DNA of 64,000 nucleotides from an uncultured Prevotellaceae bacterium (GTDB taxonomy: Bacteria > Bacteroidota > Bacteroidia > Bacteroidales > Bacteroidaceae), in assembly GCA_946540735.1 (NCBI GenBank), contig CAMNIN010000002.1, positions 102,663 through 166,662 of the forward strand, in the 5' to 3' direction. The translations under genes were made by a program, and so were the position numbers. The notes beneath the pieces were generated by a model. It was not told the origin of the DNA, searched no databases, and saw only the letters and a list, made by a program, of their open reading frames with translations. Shown here one piece after another: positions 49,481 through 58,716 of this stretch. The stretch's first letter is position 1. Each line of letters starts with the position of its first letter.

Positions 49481-51466
49481 ATGTCATATCCACACCATCA
49501 CCACGAGCAACGCCATGACCATCATGAGCATCATCATGAGCATGAATGCCATGAGTGCCACCATCATCACCATCATCACCATGAGGGAGGTCTGAAACCG
49601 CAATTGCTGTGCATCGCTGCCACAGTGATCCTGCTCATCGCATGTGTCATCATCGACAAGCGAGTCGAGATGTCCACCTGGCAGTTGCTGCTGCTCTATC
49701 TCATCCCCTACCTCACCGCCGGATACGCTACGCTCAAGGAAGCGGCTGAGGGCATCGCCCATGGCGATATGTTCAACGAGCATTTCCTGATGTCGATTGC
49801 CACGATCGGAGCCCTGTGCATCGGTTTCCTGCCTGGAGCCGAGACGCAGTTTCCCGAGGCCGTCTTCGTCATGCTGTTTTTTCAGATCGGCGAACTCTTC
49901 GAGGGTTATGCTGAGGGGAAGAGCCGCGAGAGCATCTCCCATCTGATGGCCATCCGCCCCGACGTGGCCCATGTGTTGCGTCACGGCGAGGAAGTCAGCG
50001 TAGGCCCCGAGGAGGTGGAAGTCGGCGAGACCATCATCATCCGTCCTGGTGAGAAAGTGCCATTAGACGGTGTCATCGAGGAAGGCAGTACCGCCCTGAA
50101 CACCGTCGCACTCACTGGCGAGAGCATGCCCCGGGAGGCCGGTGTGGGAGATGAAGTCATCTCAGGTTGTGTGAACCAATCCGGAGCCATCAAAGTGCGC
50201 ACGCTCAAGAGTTTCGGCGAAAGCACCGTATCGAAAATCATCCGTCTGGTGGAGAACGCCAATGAGAAGAAATCCCACAGCGAGGCGTTCATCACACGCT
50301 TTGCCAAAGTCTACACCCCCATCGTGGTTTTCGCCGCCCTTGCCCTTGCTCTTTTTCCACCCCTGCTCTCCGGCGATTTCACGGGCACCTTCCCTGTATG
50401 GCTATACCGTGCCCTCATCTTTCTCGTCGTCTCCTGTCCATGTGCGCTGGTCATCAGCGTACCACTCACCTTCTTCGGAGGTATCGGAGGAGCCTCACGG
50501 AATGGCATTCTCATCAAGGGGTCAAGCTATATGGACACCCTGGCCCAAGTGCGAACCATAGTCTTCGACAAGACCGGCACCCTCACCCATGGACAGTTCG
50601 CCGTCGAAGCCGTGCATCCCGACAGTTGCGATGAGAAACAATTGCTCCATCTGGCCGCCCATGTGGAGCATTACTCCACCCACCCGATCGGAGCCGCACT
50701 CCGTGATGCGTTCCCTGCGGAAGCCACCGATGGCTGTGAGGTGAGCGACGTGGAGGAAATCGCCGGCCATGGCGTCAGGGCACGTGTCGGCAAAGACCTG
50801 GTGAGCGTGGGCAACACCAAGATGATGAAGAGCATGGGCATCACTTGGCGCGACTGTCACCACACAGGCACCATCATCCATGTCGCCATCAACGGCACCT
50901 ACGCCGGACACATCGTGATCAACGACAAGATCAAGGAGGACAGTGCCGAAGCCATACGACAGCTCCATCAGCTCGGTGTGACCCACACTGTGATGCTAAC
51001 CGGCGACCGTGAGGAAGTGGCAGCAAAAGTGGCCGAGCAACTGCGTATCGACGAATATCACTCGGAACTGCTGCCCACCGACAAGGTCAACCAGATTGAG
51101 AGGCTGATCGGTCATCCATCGGATGTCAGCCGGGTGGCATTTGTCGGCGACGGCATCAACGACGCCCCGGTATTGGCGAGAGCCGACGTCGGCATCGCCA
51201 TGGGAGGCATGGGAAGCGACGCTGCCATCGAAGCGGCCGACGTGGTGCTGATGGACGACAAGCCCTCGAAGATCGCTCTTGCCCTGCGCATCGCCCGTCG
51301 CACCCTGCGTATCGCCCGACAAAACGTGTGGTTCGCCATCGGTGTGAAAGTGGCCGTCTTGCTTCTGGCCGCCATCGGTCTGGGCAACATGTGGATGGCC
51401 GTCTTCGCCGACGTGGGAGTAACCGTGCTTGCCGTGCTCAATGCCATGCGCGCCCTCCGGATATGA
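49481..51466 (+). CDS. Heavy-metal P1B-type ATPase (Zn/Cd/Pb exporter-like)
   Basis: 661 residues. The N-terminus is a His-rich tail (about 18 His in the first 34 residues, with CHEC) in place of a folded HMA domain. Core motifs: TGES actuator, SCPCAL (318-323) transport site, phospho-Asp363 in DKTGTLT, HPIG, GDGINDAPVLARADVGIAMG. SCPC with HP is typical of Zn/Cd/Pb exporters (ZntA/CadA). It pumps metal out of the cytoplasm using ATP. The start ATG at 49481 lies after a -7 box. Divergent from TetR. Confidence 0.93.
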   Translation: MSYPHHHHEQRHDHHEHHHEHECHECHHHHHHHHEGGLKPQLLCIAATVILLIACVIIDKRVEMSTWQLLLLYLIPYLTAGYATLKEAAEGIAHGDMFNEHFLMSIATIGALCIGFLPGAETQFPEAVFVMLFFQIGELFEGYAEGKSRESISHLMAIRPDVAHVLRHGEEVSVGPEEVEVGETIIIRPGEKVPLDGVIEEGSTALNTVALTGESMPREAGVGDEVISGCVNQSGAIKVRTLKSFGESTVSKIIRLVENANEKKSHSEAFITRFAKVYTPIVVFAALALALFPPLLSGDFTGTFPVWLYRALIFLVVSCPCALVISVPLTFFGGIGGASRNGILIKGSSYMDTLAQVRTIVFDKTGTLTHGQFAVEAVHPDSCDEKQLLHLAAHVEHYSTHPIGAALRDAFPAEATDGCEVSDVEEIAGHGVRARVGKDLVSVGNTKMMKSMGITWRDCHHTGTIIHVAINGTYAGHIVINDKIKEDSAEAIRQLHQLGVTHTVMLTGDREEVAAKVAEQLRIDEYHSELLPTDKVNQIERLIGHPSDVSRVAFVGDGINDAPVLARADVGIAMGGMGSDAAIEAADVVLMDDKPSKIALALRIARRTLRIARQNVWFAIGVKVAVLLLAAIGLGNMWMAVFADVGVTVLAVLNAMRALRI

Positions 51467-51559
51467 TGCCCACGAAGGCTGAAGACATCCGAAATCCGGG
51501 AAGGCAGTTGTGCCAGACTCCGCTTCCGGCATCCTGCCAGTCGTGGATAATTGCCCCAA

Positions 51560-51596
51560 AAATTTGGCATTTCACTCGCTTATTCGTACCTTTGCA
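51560..51596 (+). promoter_or_regulatory. Full promoter (copy B of a 37-nt repeated promoter)
   Basis: TTTG (51563-51566), 20-nt spacer, TACCTTTG (51587-51594), about 43 bp before the DUF4199 start. It matches 23115-23151 at 33 of 37 positions, spacer included. Confidence 0.75.
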
Positions 51597-51638
51597 TCGA
51601 ATTATTCGAGTTTTCGAAAAAAGAAAGGCAAGCGACAC

Positions 51639-52190
51639 ATGGCTTCAGCAGAAACCTATATCCGAATGCGGGCATTCGCCCGAGTGGACGGGGCTAAACT
51701 CGGTCTTTTCTGGATCGTGAGTTTTGCCCTGTTTATTGGCAGTTTCAAATTCCCCATCTGCAGTATGCTCTGGATCTTGACGATGGTGATGACCCCTTTC
51801 GTGGTGGCTATCCTCACCAAGTTATACAGCGACAAGACACCCGAGCGCCACATCAGCTACCGTCATGCCTACGCTCACTCCATGCTCACCGTGTTCTATG
51901 CCTCGCTGATCATGGCGATCTCGCAGTGGGCCTATTTCCAGTATCTCGACCATGGGCAGCTCATCGACCGCTATACCAGCATTCTGACCGACCCCCAATT
52001 CTCGAAATCACTGGAAGGCATGGGCTACAGCAAGGCCACACTGAAACAGCTCGTCGAGCAACTCCGCCAACTTCGCCCCATCGACATCGCCCTCCAACTG
52101 CTTTGGAGCAATATTGTGGCAGGTCTGCTGATGAGTCTCACCACAGCCCTCTATGTGAGCAGCAGGAGATACTTCAAGCCACGCCAATAA
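51639..52190 (+). CDS. DUF4199-family membrane protein
   Basis: 183 residues with four membrane spans: GLFWIVSFALFIGSF, SMLWILTMVMTPFVVAIL, SMLTVFYASLIMAISQW and the C-terminal WSNIVAGLLMSLTTALYV. Between spans 3 and 4 is a soluble loop (FSKSLEGMGYSKATLKQLVE). Typical DUF4199, a Bacteroidota family of unknown function often next to a GT2 gene, as here (41 bp). It may help place lipid-linked sugars or membrane enzymes; not known. ATG 51639 follows the repeated promoter. Confidence 0.88.
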   Translation: MASAETYIRMRAFARVDGAKLGLFWIVSFALFIGSFKFPICSMLWILTMVMTPFVVAILTKLYSDKTPERHISYRHAYAHSMLTVFYASLIMAISQWAYFQYLDHGQLIDRYTSILTDPQFSKSLEGMGYSKATLKQLVEQLRQLRPIDIALQLLWSNIVAGLLMSLTTALYVSSRRYFKPRQ

Positions 52191-52231
52191 CAGCATTCAC
52201 ACCATAAAAGAACAACAAACAATCAAGCAAT

Positions 52232-53194
52232 ATGGACATTTCAGTTGTCATCCCCCTTTTCAACGAAGAGGAATCTCTGCCCGAACTTTATCAATGGATA
52301 GAGCGAGTGATGGATGAACACAGCTTCAGTTTTGAGGTGATCTTCATCAACGACGGTTCGACCGACCGCTCCTGGGACGTGATCCAGCGGCTCTCCGAGC
52401 AGTCAGACCATGTGAAAGGCATCAAATTCCGCCGCAATTACGGCAAGAGTCCCGCCCTCTACTGCGGTTTCAAGGAAGCGCAAGGCGACGTGGTCATCAC
52501 GATGGACGCCGACCTGCAGGACTCCCCCGACGAGATACCCGACCTCTACCGCATGATCATGTCTGACGGGTATGACCTGGTCTCCGGCTACAAGCAGAAG
52601 CGGTATGACCCGCTGTCGAAGACAATACCCACCAAACTCTTCAATGCCACTGTGCGCCACATCAGCGGCATCAAGAACCTCCACGACTTCAACTGCGGAT
52701 TGAAAGCCTACCGCCGTGATGTGGTGAAGAATATCGAAGTGTATGGTGAGATGCACCGTTTCATCCCCTATCTGGCCAAGAACGCCGGTTTCGACAAGAT
52801 CGGCGAGAAGGTGGTCCACCACCAGGCCCGCAAGTACGGCAAGTCGAAATTCGGCCTCAACCGTTTTGTGAACGGCTACCTCGACCTGATGACCCTCTGG
52901 TTTCTGAGCAGTTTCGGGCGGAAGCCGATGCACGTGTTCGGCTTTCTGGGCACGATTGTCTTCCTCATCGGCCTTCTGTCTGCCATCATCATCGGCGCCG
53001 ACAAACTGATCGCCCTTGCTCATCATGTACCCCAGCGGCTTGTCACCGACTCCCCCTATTTCTACATCGCCCTGACCATGATGATGATCGGCACCCAACT
53101 GTTCCTGGCCGGTTTCCTGGGTGATTTGATCAGCCGTTCTTCGACCACCCGCAACGACTATCAGATAGAGGAGGAAATCCGATGCGGAAACTGA
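52232..53194 (+). CDS. GT2-family glycosyltransferase (DPM1/GtrB-like)
   Basis: 320 residues. The N-terminal GT-A domain: ISVVIPLFNEEESLPEL, INDGSTDRSWDV, then TMDADLQDSPDEIPDL (DxD metal site) and SGYKQKRYDPLSK. Two C-terminal spans (VFGFLGTIVFLIGLLSAIII, YFYIALTMMMIGTQLFLAGF) anchor it. Such enzymes load a sugar onto undecaprenyl phosphate for periplasmic glycan or protein modification. Follows DUF4199 and overlaps the next gene by 13 bp, so co-transcribed. Confidence 0.92.
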   Translation: MDISVVIPLFNEEESLPELYQWIERVMDEHSFSFEVIFINDGSTDRSWDVIQRLSEQSDHVKGIKFRRNYGKSPALYCGFKEAQGDVVITMDADLQDSPDEIPDLYRMIMSDGYDLVSGYKQKRYDPLSKTIPTKLFNATVRHISGIKNLHDFNCGLKAYRRDVVKNIEVYGEMHRFIPYLAKNAGFDKIGEKVVHHQARKYGKSKFGLNRFVNGYLDLMTLWFLSSFGRKPMHVFGFLGTIVFLIGLLSAIIIGADKLIALAHHVPQRLVTDSPYFYIALTMMMIGTQLFLAGFLGDLISRSSTTRNDYQIEEEIRCGN

Positions 53195-53658
53195 TGCCCT
53201 TCATTGCGGCGTTGCTCATCGTATCGGCATGTTCGTCGATCGACTGCCCGCTCAACAACGTGGTCTACGCCAAATACATCCTGCAGGGTGACGTGCGTGC
53301 CATCCCCGGCGAGCTGACTGTCAGCACACGCCGTGCCGACGGCCGCGATACCGTCATTCTCGACGCCCTCTCCGACGCTGCGGATTTCGTTTTGCCTATC
53401 AGTTACATCAGGCCCACCGAAGTCTTGTTTTTCCAGTTGAGAGACAGCAACTCTGTGTTGCATTACGACACGGTGACCTACACCAAGACCGACATGCCAC
53501 ATTTCGAGTCAGTGGACTGCGGTCCCAACTTCTTCCACAAACTCACGGGAGTGACGTGGACAAAGCAATTCATCGACTCGATCATCATCTCCAAATCCAC
53601 AGTAAACTATGACACGACCGGTGGTAATGTGCAGATATATCTCAAGCCTGGTCTTTAG
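53182..53658 (+). CDS. DUF6452-family lipoprotein
   Basis: 158 residues. Lipoprotein signal MRKLMPFIAALLIVSACSS, Cys17. The body contains CPLNNVVYAKYILQG, a middle sandwich and a C-terminal strand pair (TVNYDTTGGNVQIYLKPGL). Matches the DUF6452 layout I know from Bacteroidota, paired with DUF6048. Probably anchored in the outer membrane. It overlaps GT2 upstream by 13 bp and the DUF6048 gene downstream by 32 bp, so all three are coupled. Function unknown. Confidence 0.85.
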   Translation: MRKLMPFIAALLIVSACSSIDCPLNNVVYAKYILQGDVRAIPGELTVSTRRADGRDTVILDALSDAADFVLPISYIRPTEVLFFQLRDSNSVLHYDTVTYTKTDMPHFESVDCGPNFFHKLTGVTWTKQFIDSIIISKSTVNYDTTGGNVQIYLKPGL

Positions 53659-54295
53659 CCTTCTGCTGGTACTGCCCCTGCATGCCCAGAAGAGAATCGC
53701 CGTCCAGGAAGAGAAGGAAGACAGCGTGCCCCTGCTCAACGGCTTCGCCGTCGGAGTTGACTTGGTCGGACCTGTGCAAAGTGCGCTGAGCGACTACGGA
53801 CAGTATGAAGCCTCGCTCCGCATCAACCTCCGCGACACCTACTTCCCCATCGTGGAAGCCGGTCTGGGAAGAGCCTCCCACGACGACATGGTGACCCTCA
53901 TCAAGTATGAGTCGAAAGCCCCCTATTTCCGATTGGGCATGGACTACAACCTCATGAAAGACAAGCATGCCGCCTACCGCATCTATGGCGGAGCACGTTA
54001 TGCCCTGACCTATTTCAGCTACGACCTCTCCCACCCCGGCCTCACCGACCCCTACTGGGGCGACAAGGCACCTTATCAAGCCGACGGCGTGAAATGCCAT
54101 TACCACTGGATAGAGTTTGCCGCCGGCGTGGATGCCAAGATCCTCGGCCCCGTCCACTTCGGATGGAGTGTCAGATACCGCAAGCGACTCTTTCACGACT
54201 CCGGCGACCTGGGCAATGTGTGGTATGTGCCTGGTTTAGGCAAGTCAGGCAGCACCCGTATGGGGTTCCTTTTCATCCTCTCTATTGACATTTAA
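53627..54295 (+). CDS. DUF6048-family outer-membrane protein
   Basis: 222 residues from ATG 53627, whose signal peptide is MCRYISSLVFSLLLVLPLHA; ATG 53609 would add six. The mature part is beta-strand rich (YEASLRINLRDTYFPIVEAG, FRLGMDYNLMKDKHAAYRI, FGWSVRYRKRLF), like a small barrel. Family DUF6048 is found together with DUF6452. It is translated from within the end of the previous gene. Function unknown; a surface or envelope role is inferred. Confidence 0.85.
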   Translation: MCRYISSLVFSLLLVLPLHAQKRIAVQEEKEDSVPLLNGFAVGVDLVGPVQSALSDYGQYEASLRINLRDTYFPIVEAGLGRASHDDMVTLIKYESKAPYFRLGMDYNLMKDKHAAYRIYGGARYALTYFSYDLSHPGLTDPYWGDKAPYQADGVKCHYHWIEFAAGVDAKILGPVHFGWSVRYRKRLFHDSGDLGNVWYVPGLGKSGSTRMGFLFILSIDI

Positions 54296-54313
54296 CGACC
54301 TCACCCCGTCATC

Positions 54314-55339
54314 ATGAACAAGCGTAAGAACCTGATCTGGCAAATCCCCTTCCTCACCCTGCTCATCGTAGGCACTGTGCTCATTATCAACCAGCAGCGC
54401 AACATGCCCTATATCCGCAATGAGGGGAAGATTTTCGGCACTTTCTATCACATCACCTATCAAAGTGACAAGGACCTCCAGAAAGAGATAGAAGAAGCCC
54501 TGCAACAAGTAGACAACTCGCTTTCCCCCTTCAATCCGTCGTCTATCATCACCCAAGTGAACAACAACGAAGACGTGGTCGTCAACCAGATGTTCACCGA
54601 TGTCTACCGCATCGCCGAGAAAGTATCCAAGGACACTGACGGTGCATTTGATATCACTGTCGCCCCGCTTGTCAATGCCTGGGGATTCGGTTTCAAAGAA
54701 GGGAGAGACCCCGACAAATCCGCCATTGACAGCCTGCTCCAACTCATCGGCTATCAGAAAGTGAGTCTGGGCAGGAACCAGCGTGTGAGCAAGTCGGACC
54801 CGAGGATCATGCTCGACTGCAGTGCCGTGGCCAAAGGTTATGGCTGCGATGTGGCAGCCAGTGTGCTTCGTCGTCACGACGTGACCAACTACATGGTGGA
54901 GATCGGCGGCGAGGTAGTGACCAAGGGCGTGAGTGAGAAGCGGGTGCCCTGGCACATCGGCATCAACCGGCCCACCGATGACCCTTTGCAGACCTCGCAA
55001 GAACTCATGACCATCCTCAACGTCACCGACAAAGCAATGGCCACGAGCGGCAACTACCGCAATTTCTATTACAAAGACGGGAAAAAGCTCGCCCACACCA
55101 TCGACCCCAAGACCGGCTATCCCGTTCAGCACAGCCTCTTGTCGGCCACGGTACTGGCCTCCGACTGCGCCACGGCCGACGCCTATGCCACCTCGTTCAT
55201 GGTGATGGGCTTAGAGCGGGCCAAGGCCCTCCTTGCCAAGCACCCCGAACTGATGGCCTATCTTGTCTATTCCTCCGCCGACGGTCATTTTGAGGAATGG
55301 TGCTCCCCCGAGCTGAAGGCCAAAATGCTCGACGACTGA
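54314..55339 (+). CDS. apbE: FAD:protein FMN transferase (ApbE)
   Basis: 341 residues with an N-terminal membrane anchor (IWQIPFLTLLIVGTVLII). Family features: GTFYHITYQ, VDNSLSPFNPSS, DGAFDITVAPLVNAWGFG, DCSAVAKGYGCDVAA and KLAHTIDPKTGYPVQ with the Mg site. It transfers FMN from FAD to a Thr in envelope flavoproteins such as NqrB/NqrC or RnfG in the periplasm. The final TGA shares a base with the next gene's ATG. Confidence 0.94.
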   Translation: MNKRKNLIWQIPFLTLLIVGTVLIINQQRNMPYIRNEGKIFGTFYHITYQSDKDLQKEIEEALQQVDNSLSPFNPSSIITQVNNNEDVVVNQMFTDVYRIAEKVSKDTDGAFDITVAPLVNAWGFGFKEGRDPDKSAIDSLLQLIGYQKVSLGRNQRVSKSDPRIMLDCSAVAKGYGCDVAASVLRRHDVTNYMVEIGGEVVTKGVSEKRVPWHIGINRPTDDPLQTSQELMTILNVTDKAMATSGNYRNFYYKDGKKLAHTIDPKTGYPVQHSLLSATVLASDCATADAYATSFMVMGLERAKALLAKHPELMAYLVYSSADGHFEEWCSPELKAKMLDD

Positions 55340-56019
55340 TGAGTGATAACGGGTCCTACATGGTCATCCGGTTGTTGGAGCTCCCCTTGTTTCAGGGCAT
55401 CAGCCAAACCGACCTTTCCATCATCCTCGGACACACCAAACTCGAGTTTGCCCGCCGCCATGCCGGCATGACAATCGTGGAGGATAATCAGCGCTGCGAA
55501 GCCTTGTTGTTTCTCCTCAAAGGCAAGATGAGTGTCATCACCTACAGCGACGACCGCAGTTACCATGTGGAAGAGATATGCTCAGCACCCGCTGTCATCC
55601 AGCCCGAGCGATTGTTCGGTCTCTCACAGCACTACACCCAGACCTGCCTCGCCATCGACAGATGCGACCTGCTCATCATCCACAAGGCCGAAATCCTCAA
55701 GCTCAGCAAGCACTATGAGATTTTCCGCCTGAACCTGCTCAACGCCATCACCACCCAGGCACAGCGTCTCTCTCGCATCGCCTGGCGCCCCTGCCCTCAC
55801 TCGATCCACGACAAGATATGCCGCTTCCTGGGCGACCACTGCCGTTACCCCGCAGGCACGAAGACCTTCCACATCAAGATGCAGACGCTGGCCACCGCCA
55901 TCGGCGAGAGCCGTCTGAACGTATCACAAGAGCTTCATGCCATGGAGTCCGAGGGGCTTCTCAAGCTGTCGCGGGAGCAAATCCACGTCGACAACATGGA
56001 GAAGTTGTGGGGAAACTGA
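55339..56019 (+). CDS. Crp/Fnr-family transcriptional regulator
   Basis: 226 residues. The N-terminal cNMP-binding-type barrel (FQGISQTDLSIILGHTKLEF, CEALLFLLKGKMSVITYSDD) lacks the cAMP phosphate-site Arg-Ser pair I would expect. The C-terminal HTH (TLATAIGESRLNVSQELHAM) binds DNA. No FNR-type Cys cluster at the N-terminus. It starts on the ApbE stop (TGATG), so it is the last gene of the DUF4199-to-Crp run. Signal and targets unknown. Confidence 0.9.
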   Translation: MSDNGSYMVIRLLELPLFQGISQTDLSIILGHTKLEFARRHAGMTIVEDNQRCEALLFLLKGKMSVITYSDDRSYHVEEICSAPAVIQPERLFGLSQHYTQTCLAIDRCDLLIIHKAEILKLSKHYEIFRLNLLNAITTQAQRLSRIAWRPCPHSIHDKICRFLGDHCRYPAGTKTFHIKMQTLATAIGESRLNVSQELHAMESEGLLKLSREQIHVDNMEKLWGN

Positions 56020-56080
56020 GAGCCCAGAAGTTATCCATTGATTAAATAATGATTTGAAAAGAAAAACTTTGTTTAATTAT

Positions 56081-56111
56081 TTTGCATATTGAGCGGATTT
56101 CATTACTTTTG
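56081..56111 (+). promoter_or_regulatory. Promoter of the M3 peptidase run
   Basis: TTTG (56081-56084), 19-nt spacer, TACTTTTG (56104-56111), about 57 bp before the ATG at 56168. Confidence 0.75.
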
Positions 56112-56167
56112 TAGACTAAAAACAGGGACGGAAATCCCATCAGAACAAAACGACGTTATAGCTATAT

Positions 56168-58273
56168 ATGAAAACCGATCAAGAAGAGCCGAAGAAGAGA
56201 GAGAATCCGTTTTTCACCCCATTCCACACGCTTCATGACACTTACCCCTTCGACAAGATCCGTCTGGAGGACTTTGAGGAAGCCTTTATTGAGGGCATCC
56301 GCCGTGACAAGGAGCAGATCGAAAAGACCATCAACAATCCCGAGAAGCCCACTTTCGACAACACCATTATCAACAAGGATGACGACAATGAGTATTACGG
56401 GCTTCTCGACCGTGTCTCGACCGTGTTTTTCAATCTTCTGAGTGCCGAGACCACCGACGAGATGGATGCCCTGGCACAGAAGATCGAGCCCATGCTGACA
56501 CAACACTCCAACGACATACTGCTCAACAAGGCCCTGTTTGAGCGCATCAAGGCCGTGCACCTGCACCACCGCCGCCTCACCCCTGAGGAGAAACGGCTGC
56601 TCGACAAGACCTATGAGGGATTCACCCGCTGCGGTGCCATGCTCGACGAGGAAGGCAAGAACCGCCTGCGCCAGCTCAATGAGGAGGCCAGCATGCTCTC
56701 CCTGCAGTTCTCCCAGAACCTCCGCAAGGAGCGTAAAGCCTTCACCCTGCATCTGACCGAAGAGTCGGATCTCGACGGACTGCCCGAGCGGGTGCGTGAG
56801 CAAGCCGCCCAGGAGGCCAAGGACCGAGATCTGGAAGGCTGGGTGTTCACCCTCGATGCTCCCAGCATGGGGCCGTTTATGAAATACTCCACCAAGCGGG
56901 AACTCCGCCGTCAACTGTATATGGCGAGCAACACCCTCTGCACCCATGACAACGCTGAGAACAACACCGAGATCTGCAAACGCATTGTCAACATCCAGCG
57001 TGAGCGCGCCCAGCTCCTGGGTTTCAAGACCTTCGCCGACTTTGTGCTGAAGAACCGCATGGCCAGCAACAAGCGCAATGTCTACCGTCTGCTCGACCAG
57101 TTGATTGAAGCCTACAAGCCCACCGCTCAGAAAGAATTGTCGGAAATCGAGCGGCTCGCCCGCAAGTTGGAAGGCAAAGACTTCCAGTTGGAGCCATGGG
57201 ACCTGAGCCACTACTCCTACAAGTTGCAGATGCAGAAATACGACCTCGATTCCGAGATGCTTCGCCCCTATTTCGAGCTGTCGAAAGTCATCGAAGGCGT
57301 GTTCGGGCTTGCCACCCGACTCTACGGCATCACCTTCCGCGAGAACAAGGACATCGCCGTCTACCACCCTGACGTGAAAGCCTACGAAGTGTTTGACAAA
57401 GACGGCAGCTATCTGGCCGTGTTCTACGCCGACTTCCACCCCCGCAAAGGCAAGCAAGGCGGAGCCTGGATGACCAGTTACCAAGGCCAGAGCATCAACC
57501 GCAAGGGAGAGAACATACGTCCTCACGTGAGTGTGGTGATGAACCTGACGAAGCCCACCGCCAACAAGCCGTCGTTGCTGAGTCTTGGCGAAGTGGAGAC
57601 CTTCCTGCATGAGTTCGGTCACTCCCTTCACGGGATGTTTGCCAACACCCGCTTCGAGAGCATGTCGGGCACCAACGTGTGGTGGGATTTCGTAGAACTT
57701 CCCTCGCAGTTCATGGAAAACTACTCCGTGGAGAAGGAGTTCCTGCGCACCTTCGCCTTTCATTATGAGACAGGCGAGCCCCTGCCCGACGAACTGATTG
57801 CCCGCATCGTGAAGAGCCGCAATTTCATGGTGGCCTACAACTGCATGCGCCAAGTGAGTTTCGGTCTGCTCGACATGGCCTATTACACCCTCGACAAGCC
57901 ATTGGAAGGCGATCTCATGGCTTTCGAGCACAAGGCATGGGAGAAAGCCCTCGTATTCAAGCAGCAACCCGGCACATGCATGACCGTGCAGTTCTCTCAC
58001 ATCATGGCCGGAGGATATTCAGCAGGCTACTACAGTTACAAATGGGCCGAGGTGCTGGAAGCCGACGCATTCAGCGTCTTCAAGAAAAACGGCATTTTCG
58101 ACACCGCCACCGCCCAGCGTTTCCGCGACAACATCCTGTCGAAGGGCGGCACAGAGCACCCGATGATCCTCTACAAACGTTTCAAGGGCAGCGAGCCCAC
58201 CATCGACGCCCTGCTGCGCCGTAATGGCATCCGCCGCCAACAGAAAGTCACCCCAACCCGACGGAAGAAATGA
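56168..58273 (+). CDS. M3-family oligopeptidase (Dcp/PrlC-like)
   Basis: 701 residues. The zinc site is HEFGHSLHGMF (His481, Glu482, His485), with the third ligand in the following ESMSGTNVWWDFVELPSQ. N-terminal helical domain and the GGAWMTSYQ, GGYSAGYYSYKWAEVLEAD pattern match peptidyl-dipeptidase Dcp and oligopeptidase A. It degrades short peptides in the cytoplasm (no signal peptide) or the periplasm in some relatives. Its stop overlaps the dCMP deaminase ATG (ATGA). Confidence 0.94.
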   Translation: MKTDQEEPKKRENPFFTPFHTLHDTYPFDKIRLEDFEEAFIEGIRRDKEQIEKTINNPEKPTFDNTIINKDDDNEYYGLLDRVSTVFFNLLSAETTDEMDALAQKIEPMLTQHSNDILLNKALFERIKAVHLHHRRLTPEEKRLLDKTYEGFTRCGAMLDEEGKNRLRQLNEEASMLSLQFSQNLRKERKAFTLHLTEESDLDGLPERVREQAAQEAKDRDLEGWVFTLDAPSMGPFMKYSTKRELRRQLYMASNTLCTHDNAENNTEICKRIVNIQRERAQLLGFKTFADFVLKNRMASNKRNVYRLLDQLIEAYKPTAQKELSEIERLARKLEGKDFQLEPWDLSHYSYKLQMQKYDLDSEMLRPYFELSKVIEGVFGLATRLYGITFRENKDIAVYHPDVKAYEVFDKDGSYLAVFYADFHPRKGKQGGAWMTSYQGQSINRKGENIRPHVSVVMNLTKPTANKPSLLSLGEVETFLHEFGHSLHGMFANTRFESMSGTNVWWDFVELPSQFMENYSVEKEFLRTFAFHYETGEPLPDELIARIVKSRNFMVAYNCMRQVSFGLLDMAYYTLDKPLEGDLMAFEHKAWEKALVFKQQPGTCMTVQFSHIMAGGYSAGYYSYKWAEVLEADAFSVFKKNGIFDTATAQRFRDNILSKGGTEHPMILYKRFKGSEPTIDALLRRNGIRRQQKVTPTRRKK

Positions 58274-58716
58274 CCAAGGAAGAGAAGAAACAGCACCAGC
58301 TCGACCAGCGCTACCTGCGCATGGCCCGCATCTGGGCCGAGAACAGCTACTGCGTGCGCCGCCAAGTGGGCGCCCTGGTGGTGAAAGACAAGATGATCAT
58401 CAGCGACGGCTACAACGGCACGCCCAGCGGGTTTGAGAACATCTGTGAGGACGAGCACAACGTGACCAAGCCCTATGTGCTGCATGCCGAGGCCAATGCC
58501 ATCACCAAACTGGCCCGCAGCAGCAACAACAGCGAGGGCAGCACGCTCTATGTCACGGCATCGCCCTGCCTGGAATGCTCGAAACTCATCATCCAATCCG
58601 GCATCCGTCGCGTCGTCTATGGTGAGGAATACCGTTTGTCGGACGGCATCGAACTACTCCGTCGCGCCAATATCGAAGTGAAATACATCAATTTAGACCA
58701 TCATGAATCTGAATAA
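58270..58716 (+). CDS. dCMP deaminase (zinc-dependent)
   Basis: 148 residues. Zinc site His72/Glu74 (HAEAN) and Cys100/Cys103 (SPCLECSKL). GYNGTPSGFENICED is the dCMP-deaminase substrate pattern, distinguishing it from cytidine deaminases. It converts dCMP to dUMP for dTMP synthesis. Start overlaps the M3 gene's stop (ATGA) and its end overlaps the CtpA start by 14 bp, so the three are coupled. Substrate call is confident from family; activity is not tested. Confidence 0.92.
   Translation: MTKEEKKQHQLDQRYLRMARIWAENSYCVRRQVGALVVKDKMIISDGYNGTPSGFENICEDEHNVTKPYVLHAEANAITKLARSSNNSEGSTLYVTASPCLECSKLIIQSGIRRVVYGEEYRLSDGIELLRRANIEVKYINLDHHESE

Noticed and set aside
56162..58000. 612-codon minus-strand frame opposite the M3 peptidase
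   Set aside because: Mirror frame of a GC-biased coding region; Leu/His/Val-rich with no motif, while the plus strand has HEFGH and a full promoter.
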